Source: an uncultured Clostridia bacterium
Lineage (GTDB): Bacteria; Bacillota; Clostridia; UBA1381
Direction: 5' to 3'
Assembly: GCA_945948775.1 (NCBI GenBank)
Contig: CAMFCK010000054.1
Span: 1-6,360, forward strand
Length of the DNA: 6,360 nucleotides
Below the pieces are notes generated by a model that saw nothing but the letters and a program-made list of their open reading frames with translations, was not told the origin of the DNA and made no database searches. Shown one piece after another: positions 1 to 5,901 of this stretch (positions are counted from its first letter, which is position 1; each line of letters opens with the position of its first letter). Made by a program: the position numbers and the translations under genes.

Positions 1-222
1 GAAATTACTGCGACAGGTGAGATACAGGGTCGCATAACAATGATGCCGCTCGGAGGCGGCGGCTTTGGATATGATCCGATTTTTTATTCAAGCGAGCTTA
101 AAAAGACCTTCGGCGAAGCAAGCGAGGAAGAGAAAAACCGGGTAAGTCATCGTGCGAAGGCGCTTGAAGCTTTGTATGAAAAGCTAAGCGCAGAAATTTC
201 AAAGGACGAAAAGAAGGAGTAG
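1..222 (+). CDS. rdgB: RdgB/HAM1-family non-canonical purine NTP pyrophosphatase, C-terminal part (5' end outside window)
   Basis: The reading frame is open from base 1 to the TAG at 220-222 and gives the last 73 residues of an Ham1/RdgB protein (family length about 195-205). Visible family signatures are GEIQGRI, then GGGGFGYDPIF (the family's GxGFGYDPIF substrate-binding loop), then EEEKNRVSHRAKAL (the EKnxiSHRxkAL helix that contacts the purine base). The family hydrolyses ITP, dITP and XTP to monophosphates and pyrophosphate in the cytosol, keeping deaminated purines out of DNA and RNA. The usual PxG before GFGYDP is LGGGG here, a mild variation. The acidic and lysine-rich tail (SKDEKKE) is not conserved in the family. 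The next gene starts 4 nt after the stop, so this is probably the upstream member of an operon. The family assignment is firm; the N-terminal half cannot be assessed. Confidence 0.93.
   Translation, partial: EITATGEIQGRITMMPLGGGGFGYDPIFYSSELKKTFGEASEEEKNRVSHRAKALEALYEKLSAEISKDEKKE
214..219 (+). promoter_or_regulatory. Shine-Dalgarno AAGGAG for the DUF6106-like gene
   Basis: AAGGAG sits inside the last codons of rdgB, 7 nt before the ATG at 227. This supports that start and implies translational coupling to rdgB. Confidence 0.75.
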
Positions 223-226
223 GAAG

Positions 227-766
227 ATGGATATTTTTTGCGAGTATATTGTCAAAAAAAAGAAGGAAGCTGTTGACTATCTGCTGATAGCGGGCATAGT
301 TGTCGGCGCGGTTATTCTCAGTATGGTGCTGTTTATGCTTACGTTAATGTTCAGTAAATACCTTTCGGGAATCGGGCTTGTGCTGATATTCCTTTTATGG
401 TGGGGAGCGTGGATGCTGATTCAGGGACGTAATATTGAATATGAGTATATTCTTACCAATAACGAGCTTGATATAGATAAAATAATAGCGCGCCGCGGAA
501 GAAAGCGTCTGTGTACGGTAAATTTCAGAGAAATTGAGCAGTGCGCAAGCATCAGCGATCCGGATTTTGCGTATGTATACCGCAACAGCGAGGGCAGAGC
601 TGTGCGTAATTATGCCGGTGATATTACCGAGGACAGAGTGTATTTTGTTGACTATTCAAAGGAATCCGAGCGTATCAGGGTGATTTTTCAGCCGAGTACA
701 AGGATTCTTGAAGGACTTAAAAAGAGCAATCCGCGACTTGTTGCAATTAAAGAGGGAGATATATGA
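227..766 (+). CDS. Two-helix membrane protein of unknown function, DUF6106-like
   Basis: This 179-residue protein has no assignable enzyme motif. After a lysine-rich N-terminus (IVKKKKE) there are two hydrophobic segments, about residues 18-43 and 48-66, which predict a short hairpin in the membrane. A charged cytosolic part of about 110 residues follows. Right after helix 2 comes NIEYEYILTNNELDIDKIIARRGRK, and near the end RIRVIFQPSTRILEGLKKSNPR. The pattern (two helices, then an 'EYEY.(V/L)TN.ELDIDKI...R.RK' strand-rich domain) resembles the DUF6106 proteins of Clostridia and, more loosely, bacterial PH-like membrane proteins. That family name is from memory and not searched. It lies 4 nt after rdgB, and its stop overlaps the acpS start (ATGA), so it is co-expressed with housekeeping genes. 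A structural or regulatory role at the membrane is possible, but nothing in the sequence proves it. The start is supported by AAGGAG at 214-219. Confidence 0.8.
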   Translation: MDIFCEYIVKKKKEAVDYLLIAGIVVGAVILSMVLFMLTLMFSKYLSGIGLVLIFLLWWGAWMLIQGRNIEYEYILTNNELDIDKIIARRGRKRLCTVNFREIEQCASISDPDFAYVYRNSEGRAVRNYAGDITEDRVYFVDYSKESERIRVIFQPSTRILEGLKKSNPRLVAIKEGDI

Positions 767-1137
767 TTGCGGGCATCGGCTGCGATATAATTGAGGTTTC
801 ACGTGTGAGAAAGGCAGCCGGAAAGGAACGGTTTCTGACAAGATGCTTTACAGACTGTGAGCGCGCATATTTTGCGGCATGCGGTGCGCATGCTGCTGAG
901 TCGATGGCGGCTCACTTTGCGGCAAAGGAAGCTGTTTCCAAAGCACTGGGTACGGGGGTAAGCGGTTTTGGCATGACCGATATTGAGGTGCTGCACAATG
1001 AGCTTGGCGCTCCGTATGTGAGGCTCTATAATAACGCTGCAAAAGCTGCAGGCGGCGCATTAGTGCATCTTAGCCTGTCGCACTGCAGGGAATATGCTGC
1101 AGCCTATGCGGTGATAGAAACGCGGAGTAAGGAGTGA
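763..1137 (+). CDS. acpS: Holo-[acyl-carrier-protein] synthase
   Basis: This 124-residue protein has the normal length for AcpS. It transfers the 4'-phosphopantetheine group of coenzyme A to the serine of apo-ACP, which activates fatty acid synthesis in the cytosol. Visible motifs are GIGCDIIEVSR at residues 4-14 (metal-binding Asp8; family GxDiveixR) and HFAAKEAVSKALGTG at 51-65 (family FaaKEAvxKAlGtG, with metal-binding Glu56). The C-terminal part VHLSLSHCREYAAAYAVIE matches the family's 'hvSlSHxxxyAxAxVvxE' ending. The ATG overlaps the preceding stop (ATGA, 763-766), and AGGGAG lies a few bases upstream in the previous gene. In Bacillus and Clostridia acpS sits next to alr and mazEF, as it does here. 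Nothing looks truncated. Confidence 0.96.
   Translation: MIAGIGCDIIEVSRVRKAAGKERFLTRCFTDCERAYFAACGAHAAESMAAHFAAKEAVSKALGTGVSGFGMTDIEVLHNELGAPYVRLYNNAAKAAGGALVHLSLSHCREYAAAYAVIETRSKE
1129..1134 (+). promoter_or_regulatory. Shine-Dalgarno AAGGAG that fixes the nnr start at 1143
   Basis: AAGGAG at 1129-1134 lies 8 nt before the ATG at 1143. A GTG at 1134 is in the same frame, but it would begin on the last base of this ribosome binding site. The ATG at 1143 is therefore the better start. Confidence 0.8.
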
Positions 1138-1142
1138 ATTTC

Positions 1143-2702
1143 ATGGACAGAAAGCCGGTAAATGAGGGAGCGGCGCATATATGCACGGCGGCGCAGATGC
1201 ATGCTGTTGATGCGGCTGCTGCGGAAACCGCAAAAATTCCGGGAATAGTTCTCATGGAAAACGCCGCGCTCGCCTGTGTGGCGGAGCTTAGCAAAAGCTT
1301 TGACTTTAGAAAAACAAGCTTTGCAGTATTTTGCGGCAGAGGGAATAACGGTGGAGACGGTCTTGCGATAGCACGTCATCTTTTTAATAAGGGCGCGGAG
1401 GTTTACGTCTATCTGACATCAGGCACGGAGTTTTCAGGCGATGCGCTGACTAACTATGAAATTGTGCGCGCGCTCGGTATAGCTGTAATTGAAATTGAAA
1501 ATCCTGCGCTGTTAAAGAATTTTGTCAAAAGCGCCGACTGTGTAGTGGACGCTATACTAGGAACAGGCATGCGCGGAGCGGCGCGCGGCGGTGCAGAGGC
1601 AGCTATAAAGGCTATAAATGAATATGCGCGGTATGTGCTGTCGGTTGATATGCCGTCCGGAGCGGATTCGGACAGCGGCGAGGTTTTAGGCGCGGCGGTG
1701 AAGGCGGATAAAACCGTTACCTTTGCGGCATATAAACGCGGTATGTTTCTTTATCCGGCGGCGGATTACTGCGGAGAAAAGGTACTTGCCGACATTTCTG
1801 TCCCGGAATATATCATGGAGGTCAAGGCAGGACGATGCTATGCAGCAGACGGTGCTGCGGTGGCAAGGGTGTTTCCAAAACGGCGTAATAACTCGCATAA
1901 GGGAGATTACGGCAAAATAATGATAGTAGGCGGCTCGGTAGGAATGGCCGGAGCTGTAACAATGTCGGCAAAGGCGGCGCTTCGGTTCGGCACCGGGCTT
2001 ATAACAGCGGCTGTGCCGGCATCAGTGAATAATATTGTTCAGAATAAAATAGACGAGGTTATGACTCTGCCGCTTCCGGAAGAAGGAGGGCGCATATCAC
2101 GCAATGCTGCGGAGCGCCTTGCGAAGAGAGCAAATTTGTGCGATGCAGTTCTGATTGGTCCGGGTATGGGTAGGAGTGAAAGCGTGTATGCATTTATGGC
2201 GGATTTTCTGCCGCGGCTTGAAGTGCCGTCGGTTGTGGACGCAGACGGTATATATGCAATAGCAAGAAATGACGGTTTGCTTGCAAGATGCGCAGTTAAG
2301 CCGGTGCTGACGCCGCATTCTCAGGAGCTTTCATATCTTACGGGAAGAAGTGCGGAAGAGATTGAATCTGCGCGGTTTTCGGTGAGCGCTGATTACAGTG
2401 CAAAAAACGGAGTGACACTTATATTGAAGGGGCATCATACTATAATAACAGCAGCGGATGGCGACTGCACGGTTAATACTACCGGTAATCCGGGTATGGC
2501 AGGAGCGGGCAGCGGAGATGTGCTTGCAGGCATGGCGACTGCGCTTCTGGCAAGGGGGATGGACACATATGACGCAGCAGTTTGCGCTGTATATCTGCAC
2601 GGCGCGGCAGGTGATTACGCTGCGGCGCAATACGGCGCCGACGCTATGTGTGCAAACGATATAATAAGCTCGGTTTGTCACATATTACCTGTGGAAAAAT
2701 GA
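1143..2702 (+). CDS. nnr: Bifunctional NAD(P)H-hydrate repair enzyme (epimerase + ADP-dependent dehydratase)
   Basis: From ATG 1143 this encodes 519 residues, the usual size for the NnrE-NnrD (YjeF) fusion. The N-terminal epimerase half (about 13-225) interconverts the R and S forms of NAD(P)HX. It shows ENAA at 39-42, the nucleotide loop GRGNNGGDG at 65-73, DAILGTGMRG, and SVDMPSGADSDSG with the family's DxPSG. The C-terminal ribokinase-like half (about 240-515) dehydrates S-NAD(P)HX using ADP. It shows HKGDYGKIMIVGGS, GPGMGRS, VVDADGI, LTPHSQELSYLTG, LKGHHTIITA, and NTTGNPGMAGAGSGDVLAG at 445-463 with the catalytic Asp459. Both halves look intact. Together they repair hydrated, inactive NADH and NADPH. 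The gene follows acpS by 5 nt, and the gene order acpS-nnr-alr is common in Clostridia. A start at GTG 1134 would add three residues but is less likely because of the ribosome binding site position. Confidence 0.96.
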   Translation: MDRKPVNEGAAHICTAAQMHAVDAAAAETAKIPGIVLMENAALACVAELSKSFDFRKTSFAVFCGRGNNGGDGLAIARHLFNKGAEVYVYLTSGTEFSGDALTNYEIVRALGIAVIEIENPALLKNFVKSADCVVDAILGTGMRGAARGGAEAAIKAINEYARYVLSVDMPSGADSDSGEVLGAAVKADKTVTFAAYKRGMFLYPAADYCGEKVLADISVPEYIMEVKAGRCYAADGAAVARVFPKRRNNSHKGDYGKIMIVGGSVGMAGAVTMSAKAALRFGTGLITAAVPASVNNIVQNKIDEVMTLPLPEEGGRISRNAAERLAKRANLCDAVLIGPGMGRSESVYAFMADFLPRLEVPSVVDADGIYAIARNDGLLARCAVKPVLTPHSQELSYLTGRSAEEIESARFSVSADYSAKNGVTLILKGHHTIITAADGDCTVNTTGNPGMAGAGSGDVLAGMATALLARGMDTYDAAVCAVYLHGAAGDYAAAQYGADAMCANDIISSVCHILPVEK

Positions 2703-2720
2703 TATATTTTATGGTACAAT
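2692..2720 (+). promoter_or_regulatory. Predicted sigma-A promoter of the alr-mazEF unit
   Basis: The -10 box TACAAT (2715-2720) is preceded by TG one base upstream (2712-2713, an extended -10). It stands exactly 17 bp from a weak -35 TGGAAA (2692-2697) that overlaps the end of nnr. Transcription would begin near 2727-2728, giving a leader of about 50 nt. The only gap wider than 20 nt between coding regions in the forward run lies here, which agrees with a separate promoter. It was judged by eye, not by a scoring program. Confidence 0.65.
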
Positions 2721-2727
2721 GAGATAG

Positions 2728-2750
2728 GTAATAAGCAATCAGCTTTTTAC
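2728..2750 (+). promoter_or_regulatory. Possible 5'-terminal stem-loop in the alr leader
   Basis: GTAATAAGC (2728-2736) and GCTTTTTAC (2742-2750) pair over 9 positions with one U-U mismatch, leaving the five-base loop AATCA. With transcription predicted to start near 2727-2728, the hairpin would begin at the 5' end of the mRNA, where such structures often protect against decay. It is A/U rich and so only moderately stable. A UACAU at 2748-2752 straddles its 3' base. Confidence 0.4.
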
Positions 2751-2766
2751 ATCAGGAAGAGAGGAT

Positions 2767-2781
2767 ATGAATTTCAGTTGA
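2767..2781 (+). other. Four-codon ORF (M-N-F-S-stop) overlapping the alr start
   Basis: An ATG at 2767 lies 9 nt after AGGA (2754-2757) and runs four codons to TGA at 2779-2781, overlapping the TTG of alr (2778-2780). It is in a different frame from alr. It could load ribosomes that then restart at the TTG (translational coupling). Alternatively it is the original alr start, cut off by a one-base deletion, since one extra base after AG (2777) would join M-N-F-S to L-N-R-T-W. Confidence 0.35.
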
Positions 2782-3944
2782 ACAGAACCTGGGCACAGAT
2801 AGATTTGGATGCGTTGGCATATAATATGCGCAATATTCGCGCGGCTGCGCAGCCGGGCGCAATGGTAACGGCTGTGGTTAAAGCGGACGCCTACGGTCAC
2901 GGAGCTTGTGAGGTGTCAGCCGTTGCGCTTGCAAACGTCGCAGACCGACTGGCGGTTGCGTGCGTATCAGAGGCAAGGCAGCTGCGGCGCGATGGAATAA
3001 CGGCGCCGATAATGATACTCGGCGCATGTGAACCGGAGGAAGCGCGCGAAATCGTGGAGAATGATATAATTGCCGCTGTATTTTCATATGATTTTGCAAA
3101 AAGCCTGTCCGAAGCGGCGGCAAGGTACGGTAAAAGTGCAAAAATTCATATCAAAATCGACACCGGAATGAGCCGCATCGGTTATGTTGCCGGCGAGGAG
3201 GACAGCGCGGCTGTGTCCGAGATAAAAAGGATAAGCGAGCTTGAAAATATAGAGATAGAAGGGATATTTTCACATTTTTCTACCGCAGACGAGTCGGATA
3301 CATCGTATACAAAGCGCCAGCTGGGAGTGTTTCTGAGCTTTTGCGAAAAGCTTGAAGCGGAGGGCGTGCATATACCGATACGCCATATTGCAAACTCAGC
3401 AGCGATAATGATGTTTCCTGAAGCACATCTTGAAATGGTACGGGCGGGGATAGTCTTATATGGGCTTTATCCGTCAGATGAAGTGGATAAAAGCCGGCTC
3501 AGCCTGATACCGGTCATGAGTCTTAAATCGCATATCACGATGGTGAAGGAGAAACAAAGCGGCTGGGGTGTGCGTTACGGCAATGAGTACATAACCGGAA
3601 ACCGGACAAAAATTGCCACAGTACCGGTCGGTTATGCCGACGGAAATATAAGAAATCTTGCAAAAAAGGCGTCTGTGCTGCTTAAAGACGGCAGCCGCGC
3701 AAAAATAATAGGAAGAATTTGTATGGACCAATGTATGATTGATGTCACAAATGTCAATAATATCAGTACAGGTGATGAAGTAACCCTATTTGGAGCAGAG
3801 GTCATCACGGCTGATGATATTGCCAAGTGGACGGACACTATCAATTATGAGGTCGTATGTCTGGTTTCTAAGCGTATCCCGAGACTTTATATTGAGGGAG
3901 GAAAGACGAAGTCCGTCAGGAACTATCTTGACGAGCTTTTATGA
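2778..3944 (+). CDS. alr: Alanine racemase
   Basis: This 388-residue PLP enzyme interconverts L- and D-alanine in the cytosol and supplies D-alanine for peptidoglycan. The N-terminal TIM barrel opens with NRTWAQIDLDAL and carries VVKADAYGHG with the PLP-binding Lys35. IDTGMSRIGY, the HIANSAAIM segment and VRAGIVLYGLYPS follow. The C-terminal beta domain holds WGVRYGNEY with the second catalytic base Tyr267, VPVGYADGN, GRICMDQCMIDVT, and the closing CLVSKRIPRLY. Length and both catalytic residues are normal. The start is TTG at 2778. The nearest purine-rich site, GAGGA (2761-2765), is 12 nt away, and an overlapping four-codon ORF ends on the start codon, so initiation looks unusual. An own promoter lies upstream. 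The TGA (3942-3944) is 19 nt before the earliest plausible start of the MazE-like ORF. As in Bacillus, alr leads directly into mazEF. Confidence 0.97.
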   Translation: MNRTWAQIDLDALAYNMRNIRAAAQPGAMVTAVVKADAYGHGACEVSAVALANVADRLAVACVSEARQLRRDGITAPIMILGACEPEEAREIVENDIIAAVFSYDFAKSLSEAAARYGKSAKIHIKIDTGMSRIGYVAGEEDSAAVSEIKRISELENIEIEGIFSHFSTADESDTSYTKRQLGVFLSFCEKLEAEGVHIPIRHIANSAAIMMFPEAHLEMVRAGIVLYGLYPSDEVDKSRLSLIPVMSLKSHITMVKEKQSGWGVRYGNEYITGNRTKIATVPVGYADGNIRNLAKKASVLLKDGSRAKIIGRICMDQCMIDVTNVNNISTGDEVTLFGAEVITADDIAKWTDTINYEVVCLVSKRIPRLYIEGGKTKSVRNYLDELL

Positions 3945-3963
3945 AAAACTGAAAACGGGGGGC

Positions 3964-4182
3964 TTGATTACTTTGTCACAGCTAAGGCGGTGCGCGCGCG
4001 GTGCGGTACACTGCAGCGCAGGTAGGAAAACGCTTAAAGCGGTTCGGGTAAGAGTCAGCCTGATGCGCGGATACCGCGCAGCCGGGAGAATGAACATCGC
4101 AATCGCTGAGGAGTGTGTGCCGGCGGATAATGAGGCGTTATATGCCGGAGAGCAAAAACTGACGGAGTGTGAACAGAAGTGA
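3964..4182 (+). CDS. mazE: Short MazE-like antitoxin (MazF-binding tail kept, DNA-binding half not recognisable)
   Basis: From TTG 3964 this ORF gives 72 residues, against about 93 for Bacillus MazE (EndoAI). Residues 33-72 ([18 protein letters not shown], then ADNEAL and EQKLTECE) match the C-terminal pattern of MazE (LMRRGYxEMAKINLNIxxE...), the part that binds and inhibits MazF. Its place directly before mazF and after alr is the normal one for mazE. The first 32 residues ([17 protein letters not shown]...) are Arg- and Cys-rich and show no ribbon-helix-helix pattern. No other frame in 3945-4062 supplies one. The start is uncertain: TTG 3964 and TTG 3973 follow a GGGGGG run, ATG 4063 would leave only the tail, and the frame stays open upstream inside alr. 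The stop overlaps the mazF start (GTGA). The gene may be a reduced but working antitoxin or a decayed one. Confidence 0.6.
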   Translation: MITLSQLRRCARGAVHCSAGRKTLKAVRVRVSLMRGYRAAGRMNIAIAEECVPADNEALYAGEQKLTECEQK

Positions 4183-4529
4183 TTGTAAAAAGAGGAGATA
4201 TTTATTATGCCGATCTGAGTCCTGTAGTGGGCAGCGAGCAGGGCGGTGTCCGCCCTGTACTCATTGTACAGAACGATGTTGGAAATAAATACAGCCCGAC
4301 GGTAATCGCGGCGGCAATTACCTCGCAGATTAACAAGGCGAAAATGCCGACGCATATCGAATTGCCTGCCGCGGAGTACGGTCTTTACAAGGACTCGGTC
4401 ATCTTGCTTGAGCAGGTAAGAACAATCGACAAAAAGAGGCTCAGAGAGCGCATTGCGCATCTTGATAAGCCGCTTATGGAACGTGTTAATGATGCTCTTG
4501 GTATCAGCTTCGGACTCGGAAGCTTCTGA
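4179..4529 (+). CDS. mazF: MazF/NdoA-family endoribonuclease toxin
   Basis: This 116-residue protein has the exact length class of Bacillus NdoA (EndoA). It opens with [33 protein letters not shown], nearly the same as NdoA, and continues with [18 protein letters not shown] and [17 protein letters not shown]. Arg25 and Thr48, which form the active site of NdoA, are present. The family makes a dimeric SH3-like barrel that cuts single-stranded mRNA at short sequences (UACAU for NdoA), stopping growth under stress until bound by MazE. The start GTG (4179) overlaps the stop of the MazE-like ORF and has GGAG 11 nt upstream (4164-4167), so toxin synthesis is probably coupled to antitoxin translation. 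It is the last gene of the alr unit, before a strong terminator. The sequence looks intact. The cleavage specificity is inferred from NdoA. Confidence 0.96.
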   Translation: MIVKRGDIYYADLSPVVGSEQGGVRPVLIVQNDVGNKYSPTVIAAAITSQINKAKMPTHIELPAAEYGLYKDSVILLEQVRTIDKKRLRERIAHLDKPLMERVNDALGISFGLGSF

Positions 4530-4560
4530 TATTATACATATCGGCGTTTCCGGTCACAGC

Positions 4561-4612
4561 AAAAGGACTGCAGCATAACGATTTGTAAAATCGGATTACT
4601 GCAGTCCTTTTT
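4561..4612 (+). terminator. Intrinsic terminator after mazF, possibly bidirectional
   Basis: A perfect 13-bp inverted repeat, AAAAGGACTGCAG (4561-4573) with CTGCAGTCCTTTT (4599-4611), ends in a run of five T. The 25-base loop holds a second perfect hairpin, CGATTT-GTA-AAATCG (4579-4593). On the opposite strand the left arm gives four T, so it may also back up termination of the convergent L,D-transpeptidase gene. Confidence 0.88.
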
Positions 4613-4618
4613 GTATAA

Positions 4619-4655
4619 TAAAGCCGCCGGAAAGCATATGCTTACCCCCGGCGGC
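4619..4655 (-). terminator. Intrinsic terminator of the L,D-transpeptidase gene
   Basis: GCCGCCGG (4623-4630) pairs with CCGGCGGC (4648-4655), 8 bp of G-C only, with the small palindrome AAGCATATGCTT (4632-4643) in the loop. Read on the minus strand the stem is followed by TTTATTATAC, a T-rich but interrupted tail. It starts 8 nt after the stop codon of the gene. Confidence 0.75.
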
Positions 4656-4663
4656 AGTAATGT

Positions 4664-5866
4664 TTATTCGGTTATGTATACTCTTGTATGGAGCGGTATA
4701 TAGTCGACAAGCCAATTGATACTGCCCGGTGCAACACGGACGCAGCCGTGCGAGATCTTCATGCGCAGCCGCCCGTCTGCGTTTGAGCCGTCATATCTTA
4801 ACAGAGTGCTGTGAATTGCATATCCGCCTTTTGCAAAACGCATCACCGGACCGACATAATAGGTGTCATATGTCCAGCGCGGCTGGTACATGTAATATTC
4901 AAACTGTCCGGTTATCGTAGGCGTACTTGGTGCGCCTATTGCGCAGTCAAATGCCTTCACATACTGCCAGTTGCCGGTGCTTCCGAGAAACACACACACC
5001 TTATAATCCTTTTTTGATACCCATATAAGATAATTTGTAGCGCTTGATACGCCGGAATTATTAACAAATGCTTCTGCGCTTGCACCAAAAGCGCCCGGGT
5101 TATCAATTGACGGCAGCTTATACAGCGGTGTAAGATTGAGGTGGAAAAATGTCCCCTTCTGCGGCGCGCCGTTTTCGTCAGTATATGCATAGGTCTGAAG
5201 CTCGATCATTTCATCAGGGTTAAAGACTGCGCCGTTGTAGCTTACATCCGTCATACCAACAGTAGGACAGAGATAGAATGTATCGCCGGTGTAATAGTCT
5301 GCAATATTGAAGGTAAGGCTCTTGCGTACACCGCCGCCTGTAATTGATATTGCGTCGTTTGCAAGCCATTGACCGTCTTTATCAAACAGATTAAACCGTG
5401 CTTCGGAAACAAGAGGAGTGCCGGTATTCAGTATATCGAAGTAAAAGGTCACGCTGTCTGCTCTAAGTCCGGTGGGAGGCACAAAAAGGGGTATAGCCTC
5501 GGCTGAAAAGCTGCTTGATTCCGATGTGTCAAGCGTAAGCGCATCTCCAATGCCATAGCTTACGCCGTTATACTGTATTTTGGTGATGCCTTTTGTGGGC
5601 ACAAGCCGGTATACGGTACCTGCTTCATACTCCGGAAGTTTGAAGTGCACCGCTGCGGCTTGCGTGTCCTTAAATATTTCGCAGGCTTCGTTAGCAAGCC
5701 ACTCGCCGTCGGCTGTAAAAAGATTAAACCGAGCCGTTTCGGGTATCACTATCGCGCCGTTATCTGTAATTGTAAGATCAATAGTCAGTTCTGTTTCGGA
5801 CGCAAACGCTTTAATTCCGCATAAAAGCGTGACAATAATAATTAAAGATGTAAATGTTTTTTTCAT
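4664..5866 (-). CDS. Secreted L,D-transpeptidase (YkuD domain) with two N-terminal repeat modules
   Basis: From ATG 5866 this encodes 400 residues. Residues 1-22 are a signal peptide (MKK, hydrophobic TSLIIIVTLLCGI, cleavage site AFA-S); the Cys16 context lacks a proper lipobox. Residues about 26-127 and 137-255 are two copies of one module, sharing ARFNLFxxDGxWLAN and YNGxxxxxxxxxxL. Residues about 278-400 are the YkuD catalytic domain: NYLIWVSKKDYKVCVFLG, then AIHS with His352, then SHGCVRV with His373 and catalytic Cys375. YkuD enzymes form 3-3 cross-links in peptidoglycan or attach proteins to it outside the membrane. No LysM or choline-binding repeat is present, so the paired modules may serve as wall-binding or spacer parts (inference). 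An in-frame ATG at 5911 would add 15 residues (MIQYFQQTIRRAIYS), but it lies just upstream of the -10 box. GGAGGG lies about 11 nt before ATG 5866. Monocistronic, convergent with alr-mazEF. Confidence 0.92.
   Translation of the reverse strand: MKKTFTSLIIIVTLLCGIKAFASETELTIDLTITDNGAIVIPETARFNLFTADGEWLANEACEIFKDTQAAAVHFKLPEYEAGTVYRLVPTKGITKIQYNGVSYGIGDALTLDTSESSSFSAEAIPLFVPPTGLRADSVTFYFDILNTGTPLVSEARFNLFDKDGQWLANDAISITGGGVRKSLTFNIADYYTGDTFYLCPTVGMTDVSYNGAVFNPDEMIELQTYAYTDENGAPQKGTFFHLNLTPLYKLPSIDNPGAFGASAEAFVNNSGVSSATNYLIWVSKKDYKVCVFLGSTGNWQYVKAFDCAIGAPSTPTITGQFEYYMYQPRWTYDTYYVGPVMRFAKGGYAIHSTLLRYDGSNADGRLRMKISHGCVRVAPGSINWLVDYIPLHTRVYITE
5117..5458 (-). repeat. Module repeat 2 of the L,D-transpeptidase
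   Basis: This codes for about residues 137-250. It shares with repeat 1 the core ARFNLF-x-x-DG-x-WLAN-(D/E)-A, a strand ending at Y-x-x-G-(D/T)-x-(F/Y)-x-L-x-P-T-x-G-(M/I)-T, YNG, and a closing 'L...Y/IPL'. The offset between the copies is 111 residues (333 bases). Some codons also match (AGATTAAACCG in 5389-5398 and 5720-5731 on the plus strand), so the duplication is old but traceable. Confidence 0.75.
5486..5791 (-). repeat. Module repeat 1 of the L,D-transpeptidase
   Basis: This codes for about residues 26-127, directly after the signal peptide. Alternating hydrophobic residues and turn-forming DG, NG and PTKG points suggest a small beta-sandwich. I do not recognise it as LysM, SH3b, PG-binding or Big-type. 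It pairs with repeat 2 at 5117-5458. Confidence 0.75.
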
Positions 5867-5901
5867 GCTGTAGATTGCCCTCCGGATAGTTTGTTGAAAG
5901 T

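Noticed and set aside
1104..1379. Minus-strand ORFs opposite acpS and nnr
   Set aside because: These frames are open because of codon composition on the coding strand. The plus strand holds well-conserved enzymes throughout.
1135..2776. Shared TGAATTTCA just before the starts of nnr (1135-1143) and alr (2768-2776)
   Set aside because: Two copies of a 9-base A/T-rich word near starts are weak evidence. The surrounding bases differ and no repeat structure or third copy was noticed.
3820..3848. Possible internal promoter for mazEF (TTGCCA, 17 bp, AATTAT)
   Set aside because: The -10 box is poor (4 of 6) and there is no extended -10. Such a match is expected by chance in this length.
3790..3963. 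Upstream extension of the MazE-like frame into alr (ATG 3790)
   Set aside because: It lies wholly inside the conserved alr C-terminal domain in another frame, and its translation looks random. Only the part after the alr stop carries a family signal.
3939..4460. Minus-strand ORF of 173 codons opposite mazE-mazF
   Set aside because: It is a shadow of the clearly coding mazF and the MazE tail. It has no family motif and no ribosome binding site.
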